Assembly (NCBI GenBank): GCA_963607765.1
Contig: CAVDDT010000016.1
Span: 1 to 64,000 of the forward strand
DNA length: 64,000 nt
Direction of reading: 5' to 3'
Source of the DNA: Colivicinus sp963607765
Lineage (GTDB): Bacteria; Bacillota_I; Bacilli_A; Erysipelotrichales; Erysipelotrichaceae
In this document: positions 8,438 to 15,989 of the stretch, in pieces
Position numbering within the stretch: position 1 is the stretch's first letter
Layout of the letters: every line of letters begins with the position of its first letter
Program-made: the position numbers and the translations under genes
Notes under the pieces: generated by a model
What the model was told of the DNA's origin: nothing
Databases searched by the model: none
What the model saw: the letters and a program-made list of their open reading frames with translations, nothing else

Positions 8438-8615
8438 GTAATCGTTAAAAGTAGTAGATGGGTAAGCATTATAGAGAGCTCTATTTGGTGGAAAGAGTAT
8501 GCGTAACTATTGAACTTGTTTAACAAAGTGATTAATCGTGGCTCGCGTTAAGAGAGTAAGTTAAAAATTAAGGTGGTACCGTGCTTTGCACCCTTGTGTA
8601 CTACCTTTTATTTAT
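8438..8615 (+). promoter_or_regulatory. T-box riboswitch (leucine) upstream of leuS
   Basis: The leader has the T-box hallmarks in order. A Stem I distal region contains the AG-bulge and GGTGGAAAGAGTATG element (about 8475-8503). A specifier region TTGAACTTGTTT (8511-8522) places CTT, a leucine codon, at the expected site. The conserved T-box AAGGTGGTACCGTG lies at 8570-8583. AAGGTGGTAC (8570-8579) can pair with GTACTACCTT (8598-8607) before a U-rich stretch, forming the terminator that competes with the antiterminator. Uncharged tRNA-Leu should promote readthrough into leuS. Confidence 0.92.
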
Positions 8616-8629
8616 TTTAGGAGGAATTT

Positions 8630-11026
8630 ATGTCAGCTTTTGATTTTAAGGCTATTGAGAAGAAATGGCAAAAGTATTGGGAAGAAAATGACACTTTTAA
8701 AACAGATGTTTATGATTTTACTAAGCCAAAGTACTATGTAATGGATATGTTCCCATATCCTAGTGGCGTAGGTTTACATGCGGGGCATCCGGAAGGCTAT
8801 ACAGCTACTGATATTGTGGCAAGGTATAAGAGAATGAAGGGTTTTAATGTTTTGCATCCTATGGGCTTTGATTCATTTGGCTTGCCTGCTGAACAATATG
8901 CAATTTCTACTGGTAATCACCCAGCTGGTTTTACAAACAAAAATATTGAGCATTTTAAAGAGCAATTAAAAGGACTTGGTTTTTCTTATGATTGGTCTAA
9001 AGAAATTTCTACTAGTGATCCTGATTTTTATAAGTGGACACAATGGATTTTTATTCAATTATTTAAAAAAGGCTACGCAAAGTGCGTTGAAATGCCAGTT
9101 AATTGGTGTGAAGAACTTGGCACTGTTTTGGCAAATGATGAGGTAATAGATGGCAAAAGCGAAAGAGGGGGCTATCCAGTTGTTAGAAAAAACATGAAAC
9201 AGTGGATAATGGACATTCCTGCTTTTGCTGAACAGCTTCTTGCTAATTTGGATACTATTGATTGGCCGGAATCTACAAAAGAGATGCAAAGAAACTGGAT
9301 TGGCAAGTCAATTGGCGCTGAAGTAACCTTCAAAATCGATGGCATAGATAAGAATTTTACCGTCTTTACAACAAGATGCGATACTTTGTTTGGTGCTACA
9401 TATTGTGTTCTTTCTCCAGAACATCCACTTGTTGATTTGATTGCTACAGTTGATAAAAAGGATGCGGTTGATGCATATAAAAAAGAGTGTGCATTAAAGT
9501 CTGAAATGGAAAGAACTGAATTAAATAAAGATAAGACCGGTGTATTTACTGGTGCTTATGCGATTAATCCGGTAAATAATAAAAAGATTCCTATTTGGAT
9601 TTCTGACTATGTTTTGATGACTTATGGCACTGGAGCAATTATGGCTGTTCCAGCTCATGATGAAAGAGATTATGCTTTTGCTAAGAAATTTGATATTGAA
9701 ATTATTCCTGTAATCAAAGGCGGAGATATTTCAAAAGAAGCTTATACAGGCGATGGTGTTCATATTAATTCTGGTTTCTTAGATGGCTTAAATAAACAAG
9801 AAGCTATAGATAAGATGATTGAATATTTAAGTGAAAAAGGCATTGGCAAAAAGAAGGTTAATTATCGTATTAGAGAGTGGATTTTCGCAAGACAAAGATA
9901 TTGGGGAGAACCTATTCCTGTAATTCATTATGATGATGGAACAATAGGCGTTTTAGATGATGAAGATTTGCCTTTAATCCTTCCAGAGCTGGAGGATTAT
10001 GGCCCTAGTAAAACTGGCGCTCCACTAGATAAGGCAACTGATTGGGTTAATGTTACATATCATGGAAAGCATGGAAAAAGAGAAACTTCAACAATGCCTG
10101 GTTCTGCAGGAAGCAGTTGGTATTTTATTAGATATATTGATCCACATAATGATTCATGCATATGTGATCCTAAGCTTATGGAACATTGGCTTCCGGTAGA
10201 TTTATATATCGGTGGTCCAGAACACGCTGTTGGTCACTTATTATATTCTAGAATGTGGAATAATTTCTTACATAATGAAGGAATTGTACCAGTTGCGGAG
10301 CCATTTAAAAAATTGGTTCACCAAGGATATATTTTGGGCTCAAATGGCATTAAGATGGGTAAAAGATTCCCTGAATATGTCGTTAATCCAAGTGATGTTG
10401 TAAACGATTATGGTGCTGATACTCTTAGACTATATGAAATGTTTATGGGCCCACTAGAGGCTGATAAGCCATGGAGTACACAAGGACTTGAGGGTGCACA
10501 TAGATGGCTTGAAAGAGTATATAGATTAGTATGCGATGAGTCTAAAATTTCAAGTGAAAATGATGGAAAATTAGATTATTCATATAACTTTACGGTTAAA
10601 AAAGTAACTGAGGATATTGAAAATCTTTCTTTAAATACCGCTATTTCACAAATGATGATTTTCATTAACGATTGTTACAAAGAAGGAAAGGTATATAAAG
10701 AATACTTAGTTAATTTTGTTCAAATGCTTTCTCCTTGGGCACCACATTTATGTAATGAAATGTATGAAATGCTTACAGGTAAACAAGATTTAGCTTATAG
10801 AAGCTGGCCAGAAGTAGATGAAAGCAAGCTTGTTAAATCAGAAAAAGAGGTTGTTGTTCAGGTCAATGGTAAAGTAAGAGCTAAATTTACTGTAGCTAGC
10901 GAAACTGATGATGAAACAATTTATCAAGAAGCATTAAAACAAGAAAATGTCATCAAGTTCATTGATGGAAAAGAAATTAAGAAACATTTTGTTATTAAAG
11001 GCAAGATGGTAAATATTGTAGTATAA
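8630..11026 (+). CDS. leuS: Leucyl-tRNA synthetase
   Basis: Class Ia synthetase that charges tRNA-Leu. The 798 residues include the HIGH signature as HAGH (H50-H53), the CP1 editing domain (TRCDTLFGATYCVLSPEHP and MAVPAHDERDYAF, with the conserved Asp that clears noncognate aminoacyl-tRNA), the catalytic tail SAGSSWYF and WYIGGPEHAVGH-like segments, and a C-terminal VNGKVRAK domain. The second ATP motif, normally KMSKS, reads KMGKR (575-579). AGGAGG precedes the ATG. Expression is controlled by the upstream leucine T-box, and an intrinsic terminator follows. Confidence 0.97.
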   Translation: MSAFDFKAIEKKWQKYWEENDTFKTDVYDFTKPKYYVMDMFPYPSGVGLHAGHPEGYTATDIVARYKRMKGFNVLHPMGFDSFGLPAEQYAISTGNHPAGFTNKNIEHFKEQLKGLGFSYDWSKEISTSDPDFYKWTQWIFIQLFKKGYAKCVEMPVNWCEELGTVLANDEVIDGKSERGGYPVVRKNMKQWIMDIPAFAEQLLANLDTIDWPESTKEMQRNWIGKSIGAEVTFKIDGIDKNFTVFTTRCDTLFGATYCVLSPEHPLVDLIATVDKKDAVDAYKKECALKSEMERTELNKDKTGVFTGAYAINPVNNKKIPIWISDYVLMTYGTGAIMAVPAHDERDYAFAKKFDIEIIPVIKGGDISKEAYTGDGVHINSGFLDGLNKQEAIDKMIEYLSEKGIGKKKVNYRIREWIFARQRYWGEPIPVIHYDDGTIGVLDDEDLPLILPELEDYGPSKTGAPLDKATDWVNVTYHGKHGKRETSTMPGSAGSSWYFIRYIDPHNDSCICDPKLMEHWLPVDLYIGGPEHAVGHLLYSRMWNNFLHNEGIVPVAEPFKKLVHQGYILGSNGIKMGKRFPEYVVNPSDVVNDYGADTLRLYEMFMGPLEADKPWSTQGLEGAHRWLERVYRLVCDESKISSENDGKLDYSYNFTVKKVTEDIENLSLNTAISQMMIFINDCYKEGKVYKEYLVNFVQMLSPWAPHLCNEMYEMLTGKQDLAYRSWPEVDESKLVKSEKEVVVQVNGKVRAKFTVASETDDETIYQEALKQENVIKFIDGKEIKKHFVIKGKMVNIVV

Positions 11027-11034
11027 AATATTTG

Positions 11035-11070
11035 AAAAACTCTCTTTGTTTAACACAAGGAGAGTTTTTT
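11035..11070 (+). terminator. leuS terminator
   Basis: A hairpin of AAAACTCTC...GAGAGTTTT with near-complementary inner arms (TTTGT / ACAAG) ends in a run of six T. Confidence 0.9.
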
Positions 11071-11086
11071 GTTGCGTATTATTTTG

Positions 11087-11342
11087 TTAGCACTTTTTAA
11101 AATCATCTGTATTGTCATATGCTTTTATGTTAGAATTTTTTGAAATTTGTCTTGCTTCTACCATTGCATCAAGGGTTTCTTTGTTATAATCAAGAACCTC
11201 TATTGTAAAAGACAATCACCTTCTTAATACACATTGATGTAAGAATAGATTAAAGACACTAGATATATCTAGACCCAAGCAATCAAAAGTTCATCGTCTT
11301 TTTTATATCTGTATCAATTATGATTTGTGTTTGAACGGTCAT
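11087..11342 (-). pseudogene. Decayed RelB/DinJ-family antitoxin
   Basis: Minus-strand translation recovers an almost full-length RelB/DinJ antitoxin in pieces. The N-terminus is MTVQTQIIIDTDIKK (from 11342). After a shift of frame near the A-run at about 11294-11300 comes LGLDISSVFNLFLHQCVLRR, the ribbon-helix-helix core. After an in-frame TGA (11216-11218) come FTIEVLDYNKETLDAMVEA and KAYDNTDDFKKC, ending at a stop at 11087-11089. The TGA replaces a Gly codon of the family consensus. At least one frameshift and two stops make it non-functional. No RelE/YafQ toxin gene lies next to it. The rest of the 395-bp gap between leuS and the ROK gene holds only the leuS terminator and the ROK gene's ribosome-binding region. 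Confidence 0.8.
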
Positions 11343-11421
11343 AATATGCTTTCTTTCATCTAACTTATATACTTTTAAGTAATGAAATATATTAAACTAA
11401 AGATAATAAAGAGGGAATATT

Positions 11422-12336
11422 ATGAGTAATTATCTAACTATTGATGTAGGCGGAACAAATATCAAATATGCAGTAATGGATGAAGAAATTAATGTTAAAG
11501 AAAAGGGCGAAATGCCTACTCCGTATGATGGGTTAGATGCATATCTAGATACATTAAAAAGCATTTATGATAAATATGTTGCTTACGATATAAAGGCTAT
11601 CGCGATGAGCGCTCCTGGCAGGATTAATTCAAATAATGGATACTTTTACACTAGCGGTCATTTAAAATATGCGGATGGAATTAATTTAAAAGAGAAGCTG
11701 GAAGAGATATTGCCTATAGAAGTTTTTGTGGAAAATGATGCGAAATGTGCAGCTCTTGCGGAACTTTGGAAGGGCAGCATGAAAGGTGTTAAAAATGGTA
11801 TCGTTTTAGTTATAGGTACGGGTGTAGGTGGAGGCATTATTCTTGATGGAAAAGTGTATCGTGGTTCTACTTTTGCTTCAGGTGAATTTTCTTTTATGCC
11901 TACTAATTTTGAAGAAAATAAATTTAGTTTCAACTCGATGTGGGGTGTTAAAAATGGCATAAAGTCAATAATTAATGAATATGCGAATTTAACGGGATTA
12001 AATCCTGAAAATATAGATGGAAGAATGCTTTTTGATAGAGCTAACAAAGAAGATTCTAATGCATTAAAAGCTTTAGAAAGATATTGCAGTTCTTTAGCTT
12101 GTGGAATATTTTCTTTGCAGCTTGTTTTAGATGTAGAAAAAATTGCGATAGGTGGAGGCATCTCTAGACAACCATTATTACTGGAAACACTTAAAAAAGC
12201 TTTAAAATCTTATGTGGGAGAATCGTCCACATTAATTCCTGCCACAATGCCCGAAATCGTTGCTTGTGAGTATGGCAATGATGCTAATTTAATTGGCGCT
12301 TTATACAATTGCTTAAATAATAAAAAGGAGAATTAA
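11422..12336 (+). CDS. ROK-family sugar kinase
   Basis: Likely phosphorylates a hexose or amino-sugar in the cytosol. The 304 residues show the ASKHA ATP-binding elements: IDVGGTNIKYAV at the N-terminus (phosphate 1), SAPGRIN, the catalytic region ENDAKCAALAELWKG, and GTGVGGGIILDG (phosphate 2) with the sugar-binding ASGEFSFM following. The ROK zinc motif CxCGxxGC is absent, as in some beta-glucoside kinases, so a true glucokinase call is not supported. Start ATG with GAGGGAATATT upstream. A Dabb gene follows after 1 bp, suggesting co-transcription. Confidence 0.85.
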   Translation: MSNYLTIDVGGTNIKYAVMDEEINVKEKGEMPTPYDGLDAYLDTLKSIYDKYVAYDIKAIAMSAPGRINSNNGYFYTSGHLKYADGINLKEKLEEILPIEVFVENDAKCAALAELWKGSMKGVKNGIVLVIGTGVGGGIILDGKVYRGSTFASGEFSFMPTNFEENKFSFNSMWGVKNGIKSIINEYANLTGLNPENIDGRMLFDRANKEDSNALKALERYCSSLACGIFSLQLVLDVEKIAIGGGISRQPLLLETLKKALKSYVGESSTLIPATMPEIVACEYGNDANLIGALYNCLNNKKEN

Positions 12337-12337
12337 A

Positions 12338-12628
12338 ATGATTAGACATATTTGCATGTTTAAATTAAAAGAAGAAAATAAAGAGGAAGTACTTGTCGAA
12401 ATACTAAAAAGAACTAAGGCATTAAATGAGATATCTTCTACTACAGGAGGGGTTACTGTCACAAATTCTAAGAAAGCTCCAAACAGCAATTATGATTTTT
12501 GTTTGATATATGATTTTAAAGATATTGAAGGATTAAATGCATATCAAAATGATCCAATACATTTGGCTTGTAAAGATTATTTTATGGAATATATAACAAA
12601 TAGAGCTTGTATCGATTACGAGTACTAA
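12338..12628 (+). CDS. Dabb-family (stress-responsive alpha/beta barrel) protein
   Basis: A 96-residue dimeric ferredoxin-like barrel protein. The family hallmarks are present: the N-terminal IRHICMFKLKEE strand, the central YDFCLIYDFKDIEGLNAYQ and the near-terminal HLACKDYF. Dabb proteins include polyketide cyclases and many small proteins of unknown function; no specific reaction can be assigned. It is probably translated with the upstream ROK kinase (ROK stop TAA, one base, ATG; GGAG within the ROK 3' end). Confidence 0.8.
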   Translation: MIRHICMFKLKEENKEEVLVEILKRTKALNEISSTTGGVTVTNSKKAPNSNYDFCLIYDFKDIEGLNAYQNDPIHLACKDYFMEYITNRACIDYEY

Positions 12629-12658
12629 TGACTTTCTTTTAACAACTTTACAAAAGAA

Positions 12659-12680
12659 ATAGTCATCGATTGATGACTAT
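12659..12680. terminator. Hairpin between the convergent Dabb and AraC genes
   Basis: The inverted repeat ATAGTCATC / GATGACTAT overlaps the AraC-family stop codon; on the minus strand it runs into TTTCTTTTG. A second complementary pair, TTTCTTTT / AAAAGAAA, lies just beside it (about 12633-12658). Probably terminates one or both genes. Confidence 0.5.
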
Positions 12681-13621
12681 TGTTTTGCATAGATGTTTTT
12701 AAATGCAGAAGGTGATATACCATATTCTTTTTTAAAAGCTTTAAAGAAAGTGGAATAATCATTAAATCCCACTAATTGATAGATGTTATCTAATGGTTCA
12801 CCTTTTAGGATATAGTTTTTTGAACATATTAATCTTCTTTGAGTTACATAATGATAGAAGCTTACATCAAGCTTCTTTTTGAATAGTTGCGAGATTGTGC
12901 TTTCTGATACATAAAATTGTTTAGCCACATTTTCTAGAGTTAATTTATCTAGCATATGTTCTTCAATATAAGAAACAATTTCATCAATCATTTGTGGTTT
13001 CTCTGGTGTTACTGAATTATCGATATCGTTTTTAGCACGTGTTAAAAGAGGCGCCAATTCCATAGCTTTGCCAAAGATAGATGATTGCCAGCCTACTTTT
13101 CTTTCGATGTTTTCGTAGCAAGCACTAGAAAATAATTCTTTAATATCAATATATGATTGATCGTTTAAATGGAGAAGCATAGGCTTATTTAAATACGATG
13201 TTTCAAGTAATAAATTTTCTTCAATAAAAGATTTTGTTTCTTTAGAAATCCACATAACATATCTTCGATATGGTTCTTCGAAGACATCTGGCAATATTGG
13301 TCTATGGCTTACACCAGGTGGAATAATTATGGCATCGCCACTTGTTACTTTAAATCTATTTGTTCCTAGATAATATTCAATATTTCCCGTTCGAACATAT
13401 AATAGTTCAAAAAATTCATGCGAGTGAAGATTCACTTCTTCTTTAAAGAAACTTACATCTTGGTGGGCGTCAACATATTTTGAATCCATTTCTAGCTCTT
13501 GGTAGAAAGAAGCGTTTGGATGATGCTTTCTAAAGAATTCTTCTTTTTCTCTTTTTGTTTGTAAACTTACATATACATCGTCAGACAAGTTATAGAATTT
13601 GGCTACTTCAGATAATTTCAT
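12677..13621 (-). CDS. AraC-family transcriptional regulator
   Basis: A 314-residue regulator. An N-terminal cupin-like sensor domain (HSHEFFELLYVRTGNIEYYL and IIPPGVSHRPILPD, about residues 70-120) is followed by two C-terminal helix-turn-helix motifs (LTLENVAKQFYVSESTISQLF, then NYILKGEPLDNIYQLVGF and DYSTFFKAFKKEYGISPSAF). It is transcribed divergently from the GPH transporter operon. The shared 123-bp intergenic region holds ATTGC repeats overlapping both promoters, so it most likely controls that operon and itself in response to a sugar or other small effector. It has no Shine-Dalgarno; its -10 lies 6 bases before the ATG. Confidence 0.9.
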   Translation of the reverse strand: MKLSEVAKFYNLSDDVYVSLQTKREKEEFFRKHHPNASFYQELEMDSKYVDAHQDVSFFKEEVNLHSHEFFELLYVRTGNIEYYLGTNRFKVTSGDAIIIPPGVSHRPILPDVFEEPYRRYVMWISKETKSFIEENLLLETSYLNKPMLLHLNDQSYIDIKELFSSACYENIERKVGWQSSIFGKAMELAPLLTRAKNDIDNSVTPEKPQMIDEIVSYIEEHMLDKLTLENVAKQFYVSESTISQLFKKKLDVSFYHYVTQRRLICSKNYILKGEPLDNIYQLVGFNDYSTFFKAFKKEYGISPSAFKNIYAKQ

Positions 13622-13627
13622 AGGTTA

Positions 13628-13655
13628 ATTTTATAACTAAATGTAAGAATTGCAA
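13628..13655 (-). promoter_or_regulatory. Predicted leaderless promoter of the AraC-family gene
   Basis: The minus strand has TTGCAA (13650-13655), 16 bp, TAAAAT (13628-13633), six bases, then ATG at 13621. The -35 lies inside the first ATTGCAA repeat, which suggests autoregulation. Confidence 0.55.
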
Positions 13656-13687
13656 TGTGTATTGCGAAAAATGCAATTTTATTGCAA
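13649..13687. promoter_or_regulatory. ATTGC repeat array, candidate AraC-family operator
   Basis: ATTGCAA occurs at 13649-13655 and 13681-13687, ATTGCGA at 13661-13667, and ATTGCA on the minus strand at 13672-13677. The middle two form the dyad ATTGC-N7-GCAAT. The array spans the region between the two divergent genes and overlaps the -35 elements on both sides. Confidence 0.55.
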
Positions 13688-13710
13688 ATATTTTTTACGT
13701 AGAATTTAAT
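13682..13710 (+). promoter_or_regulatory. Promoter of the GPH transporter operon
   Basis: TTGCAA (13682-13687) and TTTAAT (13705-13710) are 17 bp apart. Both boxes are poor matches, as expected for an activator-dependent promoter. The -35 coincides with the last ATTGCAA repeat. Confidence 0.45.
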
Positions 13711-13743
13711 CATAGAAATCCATTTTCAAGAAAGGGGAATTAT

Positions 13744-15120
13744 ATGGAAAAAAATGAAGTTCGTCCATTCAGTTGGAAAGATGAACTTGGTTACGTATTT
13801 GGCGATATGGCTGGTAGCTTCGTCAATTTGTTTGTTGATGCTTATTTTTTAACATTCTGTACTTATGTACTTGGAATTGAAGCAACTTGGATGGCTGGTC
13901 TATTCTTGGTAGCTAGACTTTGGGATGCAATTAATGACCCAATGATTGGTTCTCTACCTGATAGATTTAAACTTGGAAAGGGAAGCGATAAATTCAAACC
14001 TTGGATTAAACTATTCGCAATTCCTCTAGCATTGTCTGGTGTATTATGTTTCTCTAATGTTTCATTCACTGGCTTTGCATTACATGCTTGGGTAGCATTT
14101 GTTTATGTACTATATGGTATGTCTTATACTGGTACTTCAATGCCATTTGGTTCAATGGCTTCAGTTGTTTCTGATGATCCTATCAATCGTAGTAAATTAT
14201 CTCGTGCAAGATCAATCGGTGGCACTGTTGTAGGTATTGCTGCATTGTCATTTGTTCCAGTTATTTGTTTTGATTCTAATTCAAATATCATTCCTGAAAG
14301 ATTTACTTTATTAGCCGTTATCTTTGGTATCTTAAGCTTATTGTGCTATTTCTTATTAAATAAGCTAACTCTTGAAAGAATTCATATCGAAAACAAGGGC
14401 GAGAAATTTGAATTTAAGAAAGTATTTAAGCATGTATTACATAATAGACCTTTAATTGGTGTAATGGTTGCAACTATCGGTAGTATGTTATTTATCACTG
14501 GTAATAGCCAACTTACAAGCTACGTATACAAAGAGTTCTATCAAAATACAAGTGTAATGACTATTTCAAGTTTGGCTAGTGTACCAATCTTGGTAATTTG
14601 TTTCCCACTTGTTCCAAAACTAGTTTCTAAATTTGGAAAGAAGAAAGTTATTGTCGCAGCTAGTGCATATTGTCTAGTATTAAGTTTAATCAAGTTGATC
14701 ATTCAACTTCCAAATGTATATATCTATACTGCTGTAAATATTGCTGCTATGGTTGGCCAAACTGCTTTCACAATGTTAATTTGGGCTTTTGTTACTGACT
14801 GTCTTGACTATAGTGAATGGAAAGATGATTTCAGAAGTGATGGTAGTATGTATTCGATGTACACCTTCTCAAGAAAGATTGGTTCTACAATAGCTTCTAC
14901 TGGTGCTGCTGGTGCTCTAGGCGCTATTGGCTATGTTTCAGGTACTGGCGTTGTTCAAACTGCTGCTACAATCAATAATATTTATTATCTAGTTTGCGCT
15001 GTTCCAGTTGTTACTTGCGTACTTGAACTAATTGGTATTGGTCTAATCTTTAATCTAGATAAAGAAACTACTGAAAAGATGTATGCCGATTTAGCTGTTA
15101 AACACGGCAAAAATAAGTAA
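13744..15120 (+). CDS. GPH-family sugar:cation symporter (MelB-like)
   Basis: Polytopic transporter of the glycoside-pentoside-hexuronide family within the MFS. I place the start at the ATG at 13744, giving 458 residues, because AAAGGGGAAT sits just upstream; an upstream extension to 13657 would run through the operator. The family signature is clear: GDMAGSFVNLFVDAYFL in TM1, ARLWDAINDPMIGSLPDR after TM2, and Asp/Glu-rich DCLDYSEWK near residue 360. About 12 membrane segments. First gene of an operon with an amidohydrolase and a carboxylesterase, so the solute is probably an ester or glycoside; the exact substrate is unknown. Confidence 0.88.
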   Translation: MEKNEVRPFSWKDELGYVFGDMAGSFVNLFVDAYFLTFCTYVLGIEATWMAGLFLVARLWDAINDPMIGSLPDRFKLGKGSDKFKPWIKLFAIPLALSGVLCFSNVSFTGFALHAWVAFVYVLYGMSYTGTSMPFGSMASVVSDDPINRSKLSRARSIGGTVVGIAALSFVPVICFDSNSNIIPERFTLLAVIFGILSLLCYFLLNKLTLERIHIENKGEKFEFKKVFKHVLHNRPLIGVMVATIGSMLFITGNSQLTSYVYKEFYQNTSVMTISSLASVPILVICFPLVPKLVSKFGKKKVIVAASAYCLVLSLIKLIIQLPNVYIYTAVNIAAMVGQTAFTMLIWAFVTDCLDYSEWKDDFRSDGSMYSMYTFSRKIGSTIASTGAAGALGAIGYVSGTGVVQTAATINNIYYLVCAVPVVTCVLELIGIGLIFNLDKETTEKMYADLAVKHGKNK

Positions 15121-15122
15121 TC

Positions 15123-15980
15123 ATGGATAAAATTGATTTACATCTTCATGTAAGTAGAGTAAGTGTTCCTAAGACTGATAAGATGTTTGTTTCTTCAGGC
15201 GAAGAAATGCTTCCTCACTTAAAGGAATTAGGCATTAAAAAAGCGGTACTAATGTCTATTGGCGAGAATGTTTCTTTTGGAAGCAATTCTGACAATAAAG
15301 AATTATGTGCTTTATATCCTGACACTTATGCATGGATGTGTAATTTAGATCCTGTAGATGAGGATACAATTTTTGAAAGATTATCTAAATACAAACGAGA
15401 AGGTGCAATAGGGGTTGGAGAACTATCAATTAACCAAAGGATAGATTCTCCCTTCCTTTCTAAAATATTTAGTTCTGCTGAAAAGTTAGGATTACCTGTT
15501 ACATTTCATATGAGCCCAGAAGTTGGCTATAGTTATGGTGTAGTAGATGATCCTGGTCTTCCACTTTTAGAGGAAGCTTTAAATGATTATCCTAGTTTGA
15601 AATTATTAGGTCATAGTCAAAGTTTTTGGATCGAAATGAGTAGTGATGCACCTGTCGAAAAGGAAAAGAGAAATGCTTGGGGACAAGGCAAAATTGTTCC
15701 AGGTGGTAGAGTTCCTTATCTTTTTGAAAAATATCCTAATTTATATGGAGATTTAAGTGCAAATAGTGCGGGATGTGCTATTATGCGTGATGAAGAATTT
15801 GGTTTAGCGTTTTTAGAAAAGTTTCAAGATAAGCTTTTCTTTGCGACAGATATGGTTAATGTGGAAATGGAGTTTCCACTTGGCAAGTGGCTTGATGATA
15901 AATATGCAAGCGGTGAATTAAGCAAAGAAGCTTACGAAAAGATTTGCTTTAAGAATGCGCAAAGAGTCTTTGGACTGTAA
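15123..15980 (+). CDS. Amidohydrolase-family TIM-barrel hydrolase
   Basis: A 285-residue metal-dependent hydrolase of the Amidohydrolase_2 (PF04909) type. It opens with the metal-binding pair in IDLHLHVS (H7, H9) and continues with TFHMSPEV (His), LLGHSQSFW (His) and FFATDM (Asp) on successive barrel strands. Members of this family hydrolyse or decarboxylate small ring compounds. It starts 2 bp after the transporter stop and is followed 9 bp later by a carboxylesterase. The neighbourhood suggests catabolism of the imported compound; the reaction cannot be named from sequence. Confidence 0.82.
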   Translation: MDKIDLHLHVSRVSVPKTDKMFVSSGEEMLPHLKELGIKKAVLMSIGENVSFGSNSDNKELCALYPDTYAWMCNLDPVDEDTIFERLSKYKREGAIGVGELSINQRIDSPFLSKIFSSAEKLGLPVTFHMSPEVGYSYGVVDDPGLPLLEEALNDYPSLKLLGHSQSFWIEMSSDAPVEKEKRNAWGQGKIVPGGRVPYLFEKYPNLYGDLSANSAGCAIMRDEEFGLAFLEKFQDKLFFATDMVNVEMEFPLGKWLDDKYASGELSKEAYEKICFKNAQRVFGL

Positions 15981-15989
15981 AGGAGAAAC

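Noticed and set aside
11658..12161. 167-codon open frame on the minus strand
   Set aside because: It lies wholly inside the ROK kinase, whose motifs are clear, and its composition (Pro/Ser/Phe-rich) is that of an antisense shadow.
13657..13743. N-terminal extension of the GPH transporter
   Set aside because: The extra 29 codons run through the promoter and operator repeats; AAAGGGGAAT places the start at 13744.
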